From: Novosphingobium sp.
Lineage (GTDB): Bacteria > Pseudomonadota > Alphaproteobacteria > Sphingomonadales > Sphingomonadaceae
DNA: 64,000 bases
Assembly (NCBI RefSeq): GCF_030699305.1
Contig: NZ_JAUYNB010000038.1
Location: 124,001-188,000 of the forward strand
Direction of reading: 5' to 3'
Numbering within the stretch: position 1 is the first letter of the stretch; every line of letters begins with the position of its first letter. Below, piece by piece: positions 27,198-36,182 of this stretch. A program made the translations under genes and the position numbers. The notes beneath the pieces were generated by a model that was given only the letters and a program-made list of their open reading frames with translations, was not told the origin of the DNA and did not search any database.

Positions 27198-28388
27198 TCA
27201 GATCGCGCCCGCTTCCTTCAGACTGGCCAGCTGCGCGGGGTCCATCCCCAGCAATTCGGCATAGACCGCCGCGTTATCCTCGCCGGGGATGACCGGCGCG
27301 GCCTTGCGGATGCGGCTGGGGGTGCCGGACAGCAACGGGAAGCAGTTCTGCATCTTCACCGGCCCCCAACGCCCGGTTTCGACCGCCACGATCGCCGCTC
27401 GCGCGTCGATGTGCGGATCGTTCAGCAAGTCGGGCGCGCGATAGACCCGGCCGGCGGGGACACTGGCGGCGACCATCAGCGCTTCGAGTTCGGCCACGCC
27501 GAACCCGCGCGTCCAGTCCGCGATCAGGTCGTCCAGTTGGGCCTGGTGCTCGCCGCGGGCGACATGGGTGGCATAGCGCGGATCGCTGGCCAGTTCGGGC
27601 TGCCCCATGACCTGGGCGAGCCGGGCGAACAGTTCATCCTTGTTCGCGCCGATCATCAGGTCGCCGTCGCTGCACGGATAGACATTGGACGGGGCGATGC
27701 CCGGCAGGATCGAGCCGGACCGTTCGCGCACCTCGCCCGAAATGTCCGCTTCCGACACGAGGCTTTCCATGACCTGCAGCACCGATTCATACAGCGCGGC
27801 ATCGATCACCTGCCCTTTGCCCGTGCGGGTGCGGGCCTGAAGCGCAGCCAGAATGCCCATGCAGGCATAAGTCGCGGTCAGGGTGTCGCCAATCGACACG
27901 CCCATCCGCGCGGGCGGGCGATCGGGTTCACCGACGATATAGCGCCAGCCGCCCATCGCCTCGCCAATCCCGCCGAACCCGGCGCGGCCCGAATAGGGGC
28001 CGGTCTGGCCATAGCCTGAAATCCGGGCGATGATCAGCCGCGGATTGATTGCCAGCAGCTTGTCGGGTGACAGCCCCCACTTTTCCAGCGTGCCGGGCTT
28101 GAAGTTCTCGATCAGCACGTCGGCATCGCGGACCAGTTCGCGGACCAGTTCCTGCCCGGCGGGGATGCGCAAGTTGGCGGTGACCGAGCGCTTGTTGCGG
28201 CCGATCACTTCCCACCACAGCTTGTTGGCCCCGCGCCCCCATTGCCGCATCGGATCGCCGGTGCCGGGCGGTTCGACCTTGATGACATCAGCCCCCATAT
28301 CGCCCAGCAGCTGGCCGCAGAATGGCCCGGCAATCAGTTGCCCCAGTTCGATTACGCGCAAACCGGCGAGCGCGCCTTCAGCAGTCAT
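27198..28388 (-). CDS. Family III (CaiB/BaiF) CoA-transferase
   Basis: A 396-residue CaiB/BaiF-type enzyme (GLRVIELGQLIAGPFCGQLL, DVIKVEPPGTGDP, NKRSVTANL). The catalytic Asp is in MGVSIGDTLTA near 170. It moves CoA between carboxylates. Its start overlaps the HMG-CoA-lyase-like gene by 11 bases, the same pairing seen in pathways where a branched hydroxyacid is made into a CoA thioester and then cleaved. It is the last gene of the minus-strand operon that starts at 31497. Confidence 0.93.
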   Translation of the reverse strand: MTAEGALAGLRVIELGQLIAGPFCGQLLGDMGADVIKVEPPGTGDPMRQWGRGANKLWWEVIGRNKRSVTANLRIPAGQELVRELVRDADVLIENFKPGTLEKWGLSPDKLLAINPRLIIARISGYGQTGPYSGRAGFGGIGEAMGGWRYIVGEPDRPPARMGVSIGDTLTATYACMGILAALQARTRTGKGQVIDAALYESVLQVMESLVSEADISGEVRERSGSILPGIAPSNVYPCSDGDLMIGANKDELFARLAQVMGQPELASDPRYATHVARGEHQAQLDDLIADWTRGFGVAELEALMVAASVPAGRVYRAPDLLNDPHIDARAAIVAVETGRWGPVKMQNCFPLLSGTPSRIRKAAPVIPGEDNAAVYAELLGMDPAQLASLKEAGAI

Positions 28389-29298
28389 GGTCTGAAACCT
28401 TTTCAACGGATGGCGGAAAATCGGGGGCATCGCCGACGCGGGTCGGCATCGGCTTGCCCAGGTGGCCGGACAGCCATGCCGAGGTGGCGGCAAGGTCGGC
28501 GGCAGCGCGGCCGGTGGCGATCCCGGACCGGCTGAGCAGGTAGTGTACATCCTCGGTCGCGACATTGCCTGCCGCGCCCGGTGCAAACGGGCAGCCGCCC
28601 AGCCCGCCAATGGAACTGTCGATCATTGTCGCGCCCGCTTCGACTGCCGCCCAAACGTTGGCGATGCCGGTGCCGCGCGTGTCGTGGAAGTGCGCCCGGA
28701 CCGGGATCGGTGCGACGGCCTGGCGCACCGCCGTGACCAGCTGGCTGACGTGCGCCGGAACCGCCACGCCGATGGTGTCAGCCAGGGCAATCTCGCGCGG
28801 GTTGCCTGCGGCCAGACTGCGGGCGATGTCGATCACCCGGTCAGCAGACACTTCGCCTTCAAACGGGCAGCCGAATGCCACTGCGATGGTCACCTGCGCA
28901 CGCCGTCCGGCGGCGGCGGCCAGGCGCAGGATCGCCAGCGCGGTATCGACCGTGGCTGCGCTGTCCTGGCCCTGGTTGCGGATGCCGAAGCTGTCGCTGG
29001 CCACGCACACCGCGCCCAGTTCGTCGATCCCGCTGGCGATGGCGCGCTCGGCTCCGCGCTGGTTGAGCACCAATCCGATTCGCACCGCATCGCAAACGCC
29101 CAGCCCCGCGATCACAGCCTCGGCATCGGCCATCTGCGGCACGCGGCGCGGATTGACGAAGCTGGCGATTTCCAGCCGCCGCGCTCCGCCCGCGATCAGT
29201 TTGCGGATCAGTTCTACTTTGGTTTCGGTCGGCAGGATGACGCTGTCGTTCTGAAGCCCGTCACGCGGGCCAACTTCGATCAATTCGACGGAACTCAT
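28378..29298 (-). CDS. HMG-CoA lyase-like aldolase
   Basis: A 306-residue DRE-TIM barrel enzyme (EVGPRDGLQN at the start, HFHDTRGTG near 195, and the catalytic Cys loop GGLGGCPFAPGAAGN near 230). It cleaves a 3-hydroxy-3-methyl acyl-CoA-type substrate by a retro-aldol or retro-Claisen step. In this operon it probably splits the product of the CoA transferase, giving acetyl-CoA, pyruvate or similar fragments; that is inferred. It lies 28 bases after the decarboxylase-like gene. Confidence 0.92.
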   Translation of the reverse strand: MSSVELIEVGPRDGLQNDSVILPTETKVELIRKLIAGGARRLEIASFVNPRRVPQMADAEAVIAGLGVCDAVRIGLVLNQRGAERAIASGIDELGAVCVASDSFGIRNQGQDSAATVDTALAILRLAAAAGRRAQVTIAVAFGCPFEGEVSADRVIDIARSLAAGNPREIALADTIGVAVPAHVSQLVTAVRQAVAPIPVRAHFHDTRGTGIANVWAAVEAGATMIDSSIGGLGGCPFAPGAAGNVATEDVHYLLSRSGIATGRAAADLAATSAWLSGHLGKPMPTRVGDAPDFPPSVEKVSDHDC

Positions 29299-29326
29299 GA
29301 AGTGGGCTCTCCGGTCCGGTGCTGGT

Positions 29327-30319
29327 TCAGATCACGTATTCGGCAAATGTCTCGGGCGCAAAAAGCTCGTCAATCGCAAGCTGACGTGGCGAGAGGCCCT
29401 GTTCGTGGTGGTAGCGCGTGAAGGTTTCCAGCACCGCCCGGTTGGCATCCACGCCGTAAGGCCACCAGTCCTCGCCCATTGTCGTGGTGGTCTGCTCCAG
29501 CATGGCGATCTGCCATGGCAGCATTGTCTTGAGCGAGGCCGAGCTGCGCAGTTCGGCCTGTGCCAACGCTTTCGCCTGGGCGAAGGCCTTTAACAGCGAA
29601 CGGGCGATCCAGCGGTTACGGTCATAGATATCGCGGCGCAGCGCGATCACGTGCATGATCGGGAAAATCCCGGTCTTGCCGAAATAGCGTTGCTCTTCCG
29701 CCACGAAATCCGGGAACAGCCGCCGGACGGCGCCCGGCTCGGAATAGAACGTGCTGGGCGCACGGGCAGTATAGAGCGCGTCGATTTCGCCATCGGCCAG
29801 CATCCGCGCCAGCGTCTGGCCGGGGCCGATCGGGCTGAGCCGGAACCGTTCCGGCAGGTTCAGCTTCAGCTTTTCCGCGCGGCCCGGGGTCTCCTCCCCT
29901 CCGCTGAAATAGTGGACCGAGGCCGGCTCGATCCCGAATTCGTCCTGCAGGATGCCGCGAATCCAGACCGGGGCGGTCATCTGGTATTCGGGCACCCCGA
30001 TCCGCTTGCCAACCAGATCGGCGGGGGTGGTGATGCCGGATTGCGCCGATACGAAAATGCACGAATGGCGGAAGAACCGTGACGGAAACACCGGCAGCGC
30101 CACGAAGTCCGTTCCGCCCCGGCCCAGTCCGACGCAATAGGACGACAGCGACATTTCCGCCGCGTCGAATTCGCGGTGGCGCAACATCCGGAAGAACGTT
30201 TCCTCGACATCCAGCACAATGGTGTTGAGGTCGATCCCTTCGGGCGAAACGCGCCCGTCGGTCAGCGCGGCGGTGCGGTCATAGTTCCAGCAGGCCAAGG
30301 TCAGCGGTAGTTTACTCAT
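29327..30319 (-). CDS. 4,5-dihydroxyphthalate decarboxylase-like protein
   Basis: A 330-residue protein with the periplasmic-binding-protein-like fold of the 4,5-dihydroxyphthalate decarboxylase family: LACWNYDRTAALTDGRV, MLRHREFDAAEMSLSSY, VFPSRFFRHSCIFVS, GVPEYQMTAPVWIRGIL, DALYTARAPSTFY. It has no signal peptide and so is cytoplasmic. The family removes one carboxylate from a dihydroxyphthalate to give protocatechuate. It overlaps the Gfo/Idh gene by ATGA; with the Rieske gene across the divergent promoter these form a phthalate-4,5-route-like set. Confidence 0.9.
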   Translation of the reverse strand: MSKLPLTLACWNYDRTAALTDGRVSPEGIDLNTIVLDVEETFFRMLRHREFDAAEMSLSSYCVGLGRGGTDFVALPVFPSRFFRHSCIFVSAQSGITTPADLVGKRIGVPEYQMTAPVWIRGILQDEFGIEPASVHYFSGGEETPGRAEKLKLNLPERFRLSPIGPGQTLARMLADGEIDALYTARAPSTFYSEPGAVRRLFPDFVAEEQRYFGKTGIFPIMHVIALRRDIYDRNRWIARSLLKAFAQAKALAQAELRSSASLKTMLPWQIAMLEQTTTTMGEDWWPYGVDANRAVLETFTRYHHEQGLSPRQLAIDELFAPETFAEYVI

Positions 30320-31497
30320 GCGGCCTGGCCCTCCGGCTCGATCGTGATTTCGCGCCGCTCACGGCCCGACCGGGCAAGTGCGAGGCAGGCTTTGACCGTG
30401 TCGATGCCCCACGCCCCGGCTTGCGGCGGCAGACCACGGCCCAGACAGGCATCGGCAAATGCCGCCACGGCGTTGTACTGCGCGGCAGGTGGCGGCGGCA
30501 GGGCGGTGAAACTGCGCGCGCTGTCGCTGTAAGTCCAGACGCCATCGGGGACGATCCGCAGGTCGGCGCGTTCGCAACTGACCAGTACCAGCCCGAACTG
30601 TTCGTTGGCGATTGGCGGCGGAGGCGTGCTGGAGTCCGCGCCGCCATATGCCCGCGAAAGCTTGGCCGCGGCTTCGTCAGCGGGAGCCAATGCGGCAATC
30701 CGGCGGCGGGCGTTGCCGTGCGCTGCGGCATCCTTGGGCTGCCCGAATTCGCCGGTCCACCCTTGCAGTTCATCGCTGTCGAACCGGGCATAGCCGCTGT
30801 AGGTCAGCGTTGCGGCACAGCCGTTCGCAAAGTCCAGCAGTGCGGCATAGGCCCCTTCGCTGGGCCGCGCGGCATCCCAATCGCCGGTCACGGCGCGCAC
30901 GCTGCGCAGCGCACTGCCAGCCAGCAGCCGGACAACGTCGATTTGGTGGGCGGCCTGGCTCAGCATCACCCCGCCGCCTTGCGCGGGGTCGAGTTCTTCA
31001 GGACGGCGCGGGCGATAGAGGAAATCGGTATAGTTGAGCGCGGTGATCAGGCGCGGTGCGCCCAGTGCGCCTTCGGCGATCCGCGCGGCGGCGTGGCGGA
31101 CCGGTGTGTCGAAACTGTGGCTCGGCCCGGTTATCAGCACGGTTCCGGCCAGCGCGGCGGCGCGCGCCATCGCGCGGCAATCGTCCAGGCTGATCGCCAT
31201 CGGCTTTTCGACCAGCACGTGCTTGCCCGCCTGCGCCGCTGCGATCGCCTGCGCGGCGTGGAACTGATGCGGCGCGGCGATATAGACCGCGTCGATGGCC
31301 GGATCGGCCAGCAAGTCCTGCCAATCGGCATAAGTGCGCGCACCGAACTCTGCGGCAAACCGCGCCCTTGCCGGATCGCGCGGATCGGCGGCGGCCACCA
31401 GCCTGATTTCAGGATGCGCGGCCAGGGCGGGCAGGGCCAGCACCAGCCCCCGGCCCAGGCCGATCACCCCCAGATTGATGTTTCCGCCAACTGTCAT
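30316..31497 (-). CDS. Gfo/Idh/MocA-family dehydrogenase (phthalate 4,5-dihydrodiol dehydrogenase-like)
   Basis: A 393-residue NAD(P)-dependent oxidoreductase. The N-terminal Rossmann motif is LGVIGLGRGLVLALP, and the family's catalytic Lys is in VLVEKPMAIS near 95. Further signatures are AAPHQFHA and GGGVMLSQAAHQID. Family members next to a Rieske oxygenase and a dihydroxyphthalate decarboxylase act as cis-dihydrodiol dehydrogenases, so that role is likely here. The ATG at 31497 is preferred over a TTG at 31509. It leads the minus-strand operon ending at 27198. Confidence 0.86.
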   Translation of the reverse strand: MTVGGNINLGVIGLGRGLVLALPALAAHPEIRLVAAADPRDPARARFAAEFGARTYADWQDLLADPAIDAVYIAAPHQFHAAQAIAAAQAGKHVLVEKPMAISLDDCRAMARAAALAGTVLITGPSHSFDTPVRHAAARIAEGALGAPRLITALNYTDFLYRPRRPEELDPAQGGGVMLSQAAHQIDVVRLLAGSALRSVRAVTGDWDAARPSEGAYAALLDFANGCAATLTYSGYARFDSDELQGWTGEFGQPKDAAAHGNARRRIAALAPADEAAAKLSRAYGGADSSTPPPPIANEQFGLVLVSCERADLRIVPDGVWTYSDSARSFTALPPPPAAQYNAVAAFADACLGRGLPPQAGAWGIDTVKACLALARSGRERREITIEPEGQAA

Positions 31498-31598
31498 GCT
31501 CAACCCCAATCAGCTCCTCGCCGCTGCGATACCTGCCAGATCAGGCCTGGTCGATTCCTTCGGCCTTGCCGCAGCAATGTGCCTTGATCATGCTATTA

Positions 31599-31612
31599 CT
31601 TAGATATAGAAG
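31599..31612. promoter_or_regulatory. Operator-like site A7 (CTTAG-ATAT-AGAAG)
   Basis: The left half CTTAGATAT matches the cluster A site fully; the right half is degenerate. It lies in the divergent region between the Gfo/Idh and Rieske genes, 102 and 64 bases from their starts. Weaker than the other copies. Confidence 0.45.
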
Positions 31613-31675
31613 CAATTTCAACTCGGCTTTGTAAGGTCGGGAAAATTGGGTGGTTCAGGAAGGGCCGTGGGACGC

Positions 31676-32962
31676 ATGACGCCGCAGCACAATGATACGC
31701 TATGCCGGGTAGAAGGCAGTGTGCCGATGGGCTCATTGATGCGCCGCTACTGGCTTCCCGCCTGCATGAGCGAGGACGTGGCGGAGCCGGACGGGGCGCC
31801 CCGCAAAGCCCGGCTGCTGGGGGAAAACCTGGTGGTGTTTCGCGATACGCAGGGGCGGGTCGGCGTGCTGGACGAACTGTGTCCGCACCGCCGCGCCTCG
31901 CTCGTCTATGGCCGGAACGAGGAGTGCGGGCTGCGCTGCCTCTACCACGGCTGGAAGTTCGACGTGACCGGCGCGATTACCGAAATGCCGTCCGAACCGG
32001 TCGGCACGCCCTTGTCCGAAAAGATTGCGGCGCGGGCGTTTCCGGTGGTGGAGAGTGGCGGCTTCGTGTGGGTGTGGATGGGTGATCCGGACAACGTGAC
32101 GCCATTCGATCCGCCGATCTGGGCGCAGGCGGCGGCAGGCAACATCAGCGTGGTCAAGGTCCATGCCGATTGCAACTGGGCGCAAGTGCTTGAAGGATCG
32201 ATTGATTCGGCCCACAGTTCAAGCCTTCATTCAACCAACATGCCGTCGGCCGAAACCGTCGCCAGTTCAACCGCGACCAGTACGGCGTGGTTGCGGCCAT
32301 CAGCGGACAAATCGCCGCGGCTGGACGTCCAGAAGCTCGATTTCGGCTTTCGCTATGCCGCGATCCGTACCCCGATCCACGATCCGGACTTGCGCGATTA
32401 CATCCGCGTCACCGTGTTCCAGGCGCCGTTCACCGTTCACATCCCGCCGACCGACCGCTACCGGCTGAGCCAGATGCTGGTGCCGACCGATGACGAGAAC
32501 ACGATGTTCTACTGGATCGCGTGGCACACCGATCCGGCCAAGGGGATCGCGCAGGATGACTGGCGGCGATTCTGCGGGGCGGAAGTGGGCAAGGACGTGG
32601 CAGCCGTGACCTATCGCAAGGTTCGCAACGCCGCCAACGGATACCTGCAGGACCGCGCCGCAATGCGCGCCGGGGACTTCACCGGGATCTACGGTATTCC
32701 CGTGCAGGACATGGCAATGTGGGAATCGATGGGCCGGATCGCCGACCGCAGCGAGGACCGGCTGGGATCGAGCGACAAGGCCATCGTCACGTTTCGAACC
32801 ATGATGCTGCGGGCCGCGCAGGCAGCGGGCGAAGGCGAGGATGCCTTGACCCCGCCGATCGCGCTGTCCGCACGGCTTGAACTGACGTCGTTCGAAGGGC
32901 TGGTCGACAAGGCCGATGATGGGGTCTGGCCCCGCATCGACCGGACCATGATGGCAACCTGA
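31676..32962 (+). CDS. Rieske aromatic-ring oxygenase, phthalate 4,5-dioxygenase type
   Basis: A 428-residue oxygenase subunit. The Rieske cluster ligands are CPHRRASL near residue 67 and CLYHGWKF near 87. The mononuclear iron site is in NWAQVLEGSIDSAHSSSLH near 170, with the bridging Asp. It resembles class IA oxygenases that work with a separate phthalate dioxygenase-type reductase; no reductase gene is in the window, so electrons must come from elsewhere. It likely hydroxylates or demethylates an aromatic acid. The ATG at 31676 is assigned. Confidence 0.91.
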   Translation: MTPQHNDTLCRVEGSVPMGSLMRRYWLPACMSEDVAEPDGAPRKARLLGENLVVFRDTQGRVGVLDELCPHRRASLVYGRNEECGLRCLYHGWKFDVTGAITEMPSEPVGTPLSEKIAARAFPVVESGGFVWVWMGDPDNVTPFDPPIWAQAAAGNISVVKVHADCNWAQVLEGSIDSAHSSSLHSTNMPSAETVASSTATSTAWLRPSADKSPRLDVQKLDFGFRYAAIRTPIHDPDLRDYIRVTVFQAPFTVHIPPTDRYRLSQMLVPTDDENTMFYWIAWHTDPAKGIAQDDWRRFCGAEVGKDVAAVTYRKVRNAANGYLQDRAAMRAGDFTGIYGIPVQDMAMWESMGRIADRSEDRLGSSDKAIVTFRTMMLRAAQAAGEGEDALTPPIALSARLELTSFEGLVDKADDGVWPRIDRTMMAT

Positions 32963-33011
32963 TCCAGTCACAGAGTGCAGGCGCAAAGCGCCACTAACGG
33001 GAGAATATGGC

Positions 33012-34331
33012 GTGGTGACATGTGCAGGGATCAAGACTGCACCGGCCGAGGCGGCGCTCGGCAGCGGGATGGCCGTACACGGGCGCTGGACCGGGGTGAT
33101 CCTGCTGACGCTGGCTTATATCATGAATTTCCTCGACCGGCAGATCCTGGCGGTGCTGATCGAACCGATCAAGGCCGAGATGCTGCTGTCCGACACGCAA
33201 GTCGGCCTGCTTACCGGCACGTTGTTTGCAGTATTCTACAGCTGCATCACCTTGCCGGTGGCCATGCTGGCAGACCGCGCCAACCGCATCCGGATTATCG
33301 CCGTGGCGTGCTTCCTGTGGAGTTTCTTTACCCTGCTGACCGGATTTGCGACCTCATTCGCGCTGCTCGCGATCGCGCGGATCGGAGTGGCCTTTGGCGA
33401 AGCGGGCGGGATTGCTCCGTCGCTGTCGGTCATGAGCGACTATTTCCCGCCCGAGCGGCGCGTGCTGGCGGTGTCGCTGTTCACCAGCGCCACACCGGTA
33501 GGGCTGATGCTGGGCGTGATCGGCGGCGGGCTGATCGCCAGCGCTTATGACTGGCGGATGGCATTCTATATTGCCGGGGGGGCCGGGCTGGTGCTCGCCC
33601 CGCTGCTGTACTGGCTGGCGCCAGAGCCGCCGCGCGGCAACTTTGAAGCCCGCCCGCGCGGCGCGGCGATGCCGTTCATGGCAGTAGTCAAGCTGTTCAT
33701 TGCCTCGCCCACGCTGCGCTGGATGGCGCTGGCGAGCGGACTGTTCGCGATTTCTGCCAACGCCCTGATAACCTGGATGCCGGCCCTGCTGATGCGCGGC
33801 TATGACGCCAGTCCGCAGGAAGTGGCGCTATACTACGGCCCGGTCGTTGGCGTTTCGCTGATGGTCGGACTGTTTGCCAGCGGCGGGATCATCGCCCGCC
33901 TGGTTGGCCGCTCAACCCGGGCCTATGCCGTGGTCCCGGCGATCGCCACGCTGATCTGCGCGCCGCTGACTGGCTTGGCGCTGATGTCGGACAGCTGGCA
34001 GATGGTGCTGGTGTGGAGCGCGATCCCGATGGCGCTGCTCAACTTCCCGGTCCCACCGGCGCTGACGGTGGTGCAGAATCTGGCACCGCCAGAGGCCCGC
34101 AGCACGGCATCGGCGTTGCTGCTGCTGGTGCTCAACCTGATCGGGATCGGGCTGGGTCCGCTGCTGGTCGGCGCGATCAGCGACATTCTGGTGGAAACCC
34201 AGGGCGACGACAGCCTGCGACTGGCCATGATTGCAACGATGGTGCCGATCATGGTGCTGACCGCAGGTGCGTTGTATATGGCGAGCCGGACCATCGCGGC
34301 TGAACACGCTGCCTTTGCCAGGGCCAAATAG
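33012..34331 (+). CDS. MFS transporter (aromatic acid/organic acid type)
   Basis: A 439-residue permease with about twelve hydrophobic segments. The loop between helices 2 and 3 reads LPVAMLADRANRIRII, the MFS signature, and the first helix contains YIMNFLDRQILAVLI as in spinster-like carriers of sphingomonads. It should take up a substrate or intermediate across the inner membrane, completing the outer-membrane receptor route. A GTG at 33012, 9 bases after GGGAG, is chosen; an upstream ATG at 33007 hits a stop. It directly follows the Rieske gene. Confidence 0.9.
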   Translation: MVTCAGIKTAPAEAALGSGMAVHGRWTGVILLTLAYIMNFLDRQILAVLIEPIKAEMLLSDTQVGLLTGTLFAVFYSCITLPVAMLADRANRIRIIAVACFLWSFFTLLTGFATSFALLAIARIGVAFGEAGGIAPSLSVMSDYFPPERRVLAVSLFTSATPVGLMLGVIGGGLIASAYDWRMAFYIAGGAGLVLAPLLYWLAPEPPRGNFEARPRGAAMPFMAVVKLFIASPTLRWMALASGLFAISANALITWMPALLMRGYDASPQEVALYYGPVVGVSLMVGLFASGGIIARLVGRSTRAYAVVPAIATLICAPLTGLALMSDSWQMVLVWSAIPMALLNFPVPPALTVVQNLAPPEARSTASALLLLVLNLIGIGLGPLLVGAISDILVETQGDDSLRLAMIATMVPIMVLTAGALYMASRTIAAEHAAFARAK

Positions 34332-34371
34332 CAGCAGTCTTCAACCCGCCCATCGGGACAGGCCACGGACC

Positions 34372-34812
34372 TCATGCGTCGGCTTCGAAATCCACTTCGT
34401 CGCCCCAATCGATGCTGAATGCGGCCAACAGGTTGGCGACCTGGGTGGCACCGATCCGATCGGCAAGGCGTTCGGTCATCGCTGTAACGGCGGCCTGCGC
34501 GTGCCGGCGCATGGGTTCGCCCCGCTCTGTCAGGACGACGATTTTCGAACGCTTGTCAGTCGGGTCGTCGCGGAAGTCGACCAGGCCAAGCTTTTGCAGC
34601 TGTAGCAGCGTAACGTGCACTGCCTGCCGGCTTATGCCGAGATTTCGCGCAACGTCCGCCGGGCGGGTGGTGCCGGTGGTCAGATTGATCATCACCATCG
34701 ATTGTGAATGGGTCAGAGTCGGAAGGTTTCGCGCCCCAAGGTAGCTCTGCAACCCTGAGTCGAACCAGTAAAACCCCTGGAGTAAAGAGACGATGAGATA
34801 AGGGGAGCGCAT
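34372..34812 (-). CDS. MarR-family transcriptional regulator
   Basis: A 146-residue winged-helix regulator. The helix-turn-helix is RPADVARNLGISRQAVHVTLL near 65-85, followed by the wing DDPTDKRSKIVVLTERG. It is clearly related to the regulator at 48526 (shared GFYWFD/TFYWFD start, SQS, GISRQA and DPTDKR/DPTDRR) and less so to the one at 19053. It converges on the MFS gene, so it may control the right end of cluster A. The ATG at 34812 fits the start of homologous sequence. A TTGACA on the minus strand near 34890 could be its -35 box. Confidence 0.9.
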   Translation of the reverse strand: MRSPYLIVSLLQGFYWFDSGLQSYLGARNLPTLTHSQSMVMINLTTGTTRPADVARNLGISRQAVHVTLLQLQKLGLVDFRDDPTDKRSKIVVLTERGEPMRRHAQAAVTAMTERLADRIGATQVANLLAAFSIDWGDEVDFEADA

Positions 34813-34998
34813 GGGGTTATATGAAACCTTGAAACGACAGGCTGGCACGCGGGCACTGGCAACAGCCCCTAGCCGCAGCGCAAGTCTTGTCAAAGGTAAT
34901 TGGGGGGCAGGGCCAAACGCTATCGTGGGACAGCGTGACAAATGGCGATGCCGCGCCCGAACAACATCCGCAGGGACAATGGGACGCGCGCAGACAGC

Positions 34999-36009
34999 TC
35001 AGGCGGCGAGCTGTTCCGGATCGAGCTTCAACGTGACTACCAACCCGCTCTCGGCCCAATCATAAGCAATTGAACCGCCCAGTTGTTCGATGACGCTGCG
35101 TTCGACCAGTTTTCTGCCGTAACCGCCGGGCGCGGTGGGCGCACCGACTTTCGGCCCGCCGCTTTCCGCCCAGACAATCGTGACCGCTTCGTCCTGCGCC
35201 GAGCAGGAAATATCAAGAATGCCGGTGTCGATCGACAAGGCGCCGTGCTTCAATGAGTTGGTGGCCAGTTCATGCACCACCAGCGCGATGATCGTCGCCG
35301 TTGCTTCACCCACGCTCATCCGGGGCACCGACACGCTGATCCGCCCGCTGAACGCACCCAGATCGTCATACGGCGCCAGCAGCACCGTCAGCAAATCGCC
35401 CAGCAGCGCCGAAGGAGCCGCCGTCTGCCCCGGGACCGGGCGCACGAGATCATGCGCGCGGCCCAGCGCTGTCAGCCTGAGCGTCAGCTCGCTCGCCATG
35501 TCGCGGACAGTCGTCGTGGAGCGCGAGGTGATCGCGGTCAGTCCGCAGGCAATGGCGAGCAGGTTCTTGACCCGGTGGCTCATCTCGCCAGCCAGCAGTT
35601 CGCGGCCTTCCTCGGCCTGCTTGCGGCCCGTGACGTCGATGAAGATGCCGAACATGATCCGTTTGACCATCCCCACATCGTCACCCTGGCCGCGTGCGGA
35701 AACCCATCGCAGTTCGTCGCCGATCATGATGCGAAAGTCGATCTCATACGCGCCGATTACCGCCCGCGTTGCCGTGAACGCCGCCAGAACCCTGCCCCGG
35801 TCGGCCGGGTGGATGTGGGCGGAAAGATCTTCGAACGTAACGTCGATCCCCCGCTTGATCCCCCACAGGTCGTAGGCGTTGTCATCCATCGCCAGATCGT
35901 CGGTGTCGACGTTCCACGACCATAACGCGACACCGGCGGCTTCAATGGCACGGACCAGGTTCCTGGGCTCCCACAGGAGCGGCCTGAGCTTGTCGGAGGC
36001 AGAATTCAT
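34999..36009 (-). CDS. PAS-domain HWE-type sensor histidine kinase
   Basis: A 336-residue soluble kinase. A PAS domain (about 15-130; GVALWSWNVDTDDLAMDDNA, GIFIDVTGRKQAEEG) is followed by the HWE/HisKA_2 dimerisation helix with the phospho-acceptor His in MSHRVKNLLAI near 150 and the ATPase N box HELATNSLKHGAL near 245. It lacks membrane segments. HWE kinases in alphaproteobacteria feed light, stress or general stress response pathways. It is divergent from the CheB-CheR hybrid gene and a shared sensory locus is likely. Confidence 0.88.
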   Translation of the reverse strand: MNSASDKLRPLLWEPRNLVRAIEAAGVALWSWNVDTDDLAMDDNAYDLWGIKRGIDVTFEDLSAHIHPADRGRVLAAFTATRAVIGAYEIDFRIMIGDELRWVSARGQGDDVGMVKRIMFGIFIDVTGRKQAEEGRELLAGEMSHRVKNLLAIACGLTAITSRSTTTVRDMASELTLRLTALGRAHDLVRPVPGQTAAPSALLGDLLTVLLAPYDDLGAFSGRISVSVPRMSVGEATATIIALVVHELATNSLKHGALSIDTGILDISCSAQDEAVTIVWAESGGPKVGAPTAPGGYGRKLVERSVIEQLGGSIAYDWAESGLVVTLKLDPEQLAA

Positions 36010-36182
36010 CGATGTTCCAGATTTGAGCGTGAAAGGTGATGATCGCACCGCGTCGCCTCGCACACGGTGGTTCCATGCCTGCCCTAAACGTGTCCGCGCA
36101 TGAATGCACGCTGACGCTGCCGTGTCCGGCCGGTATTGACGAAGAGCATTGCATCCGCAGTCAGACAAGCCGACTGAGTGTC

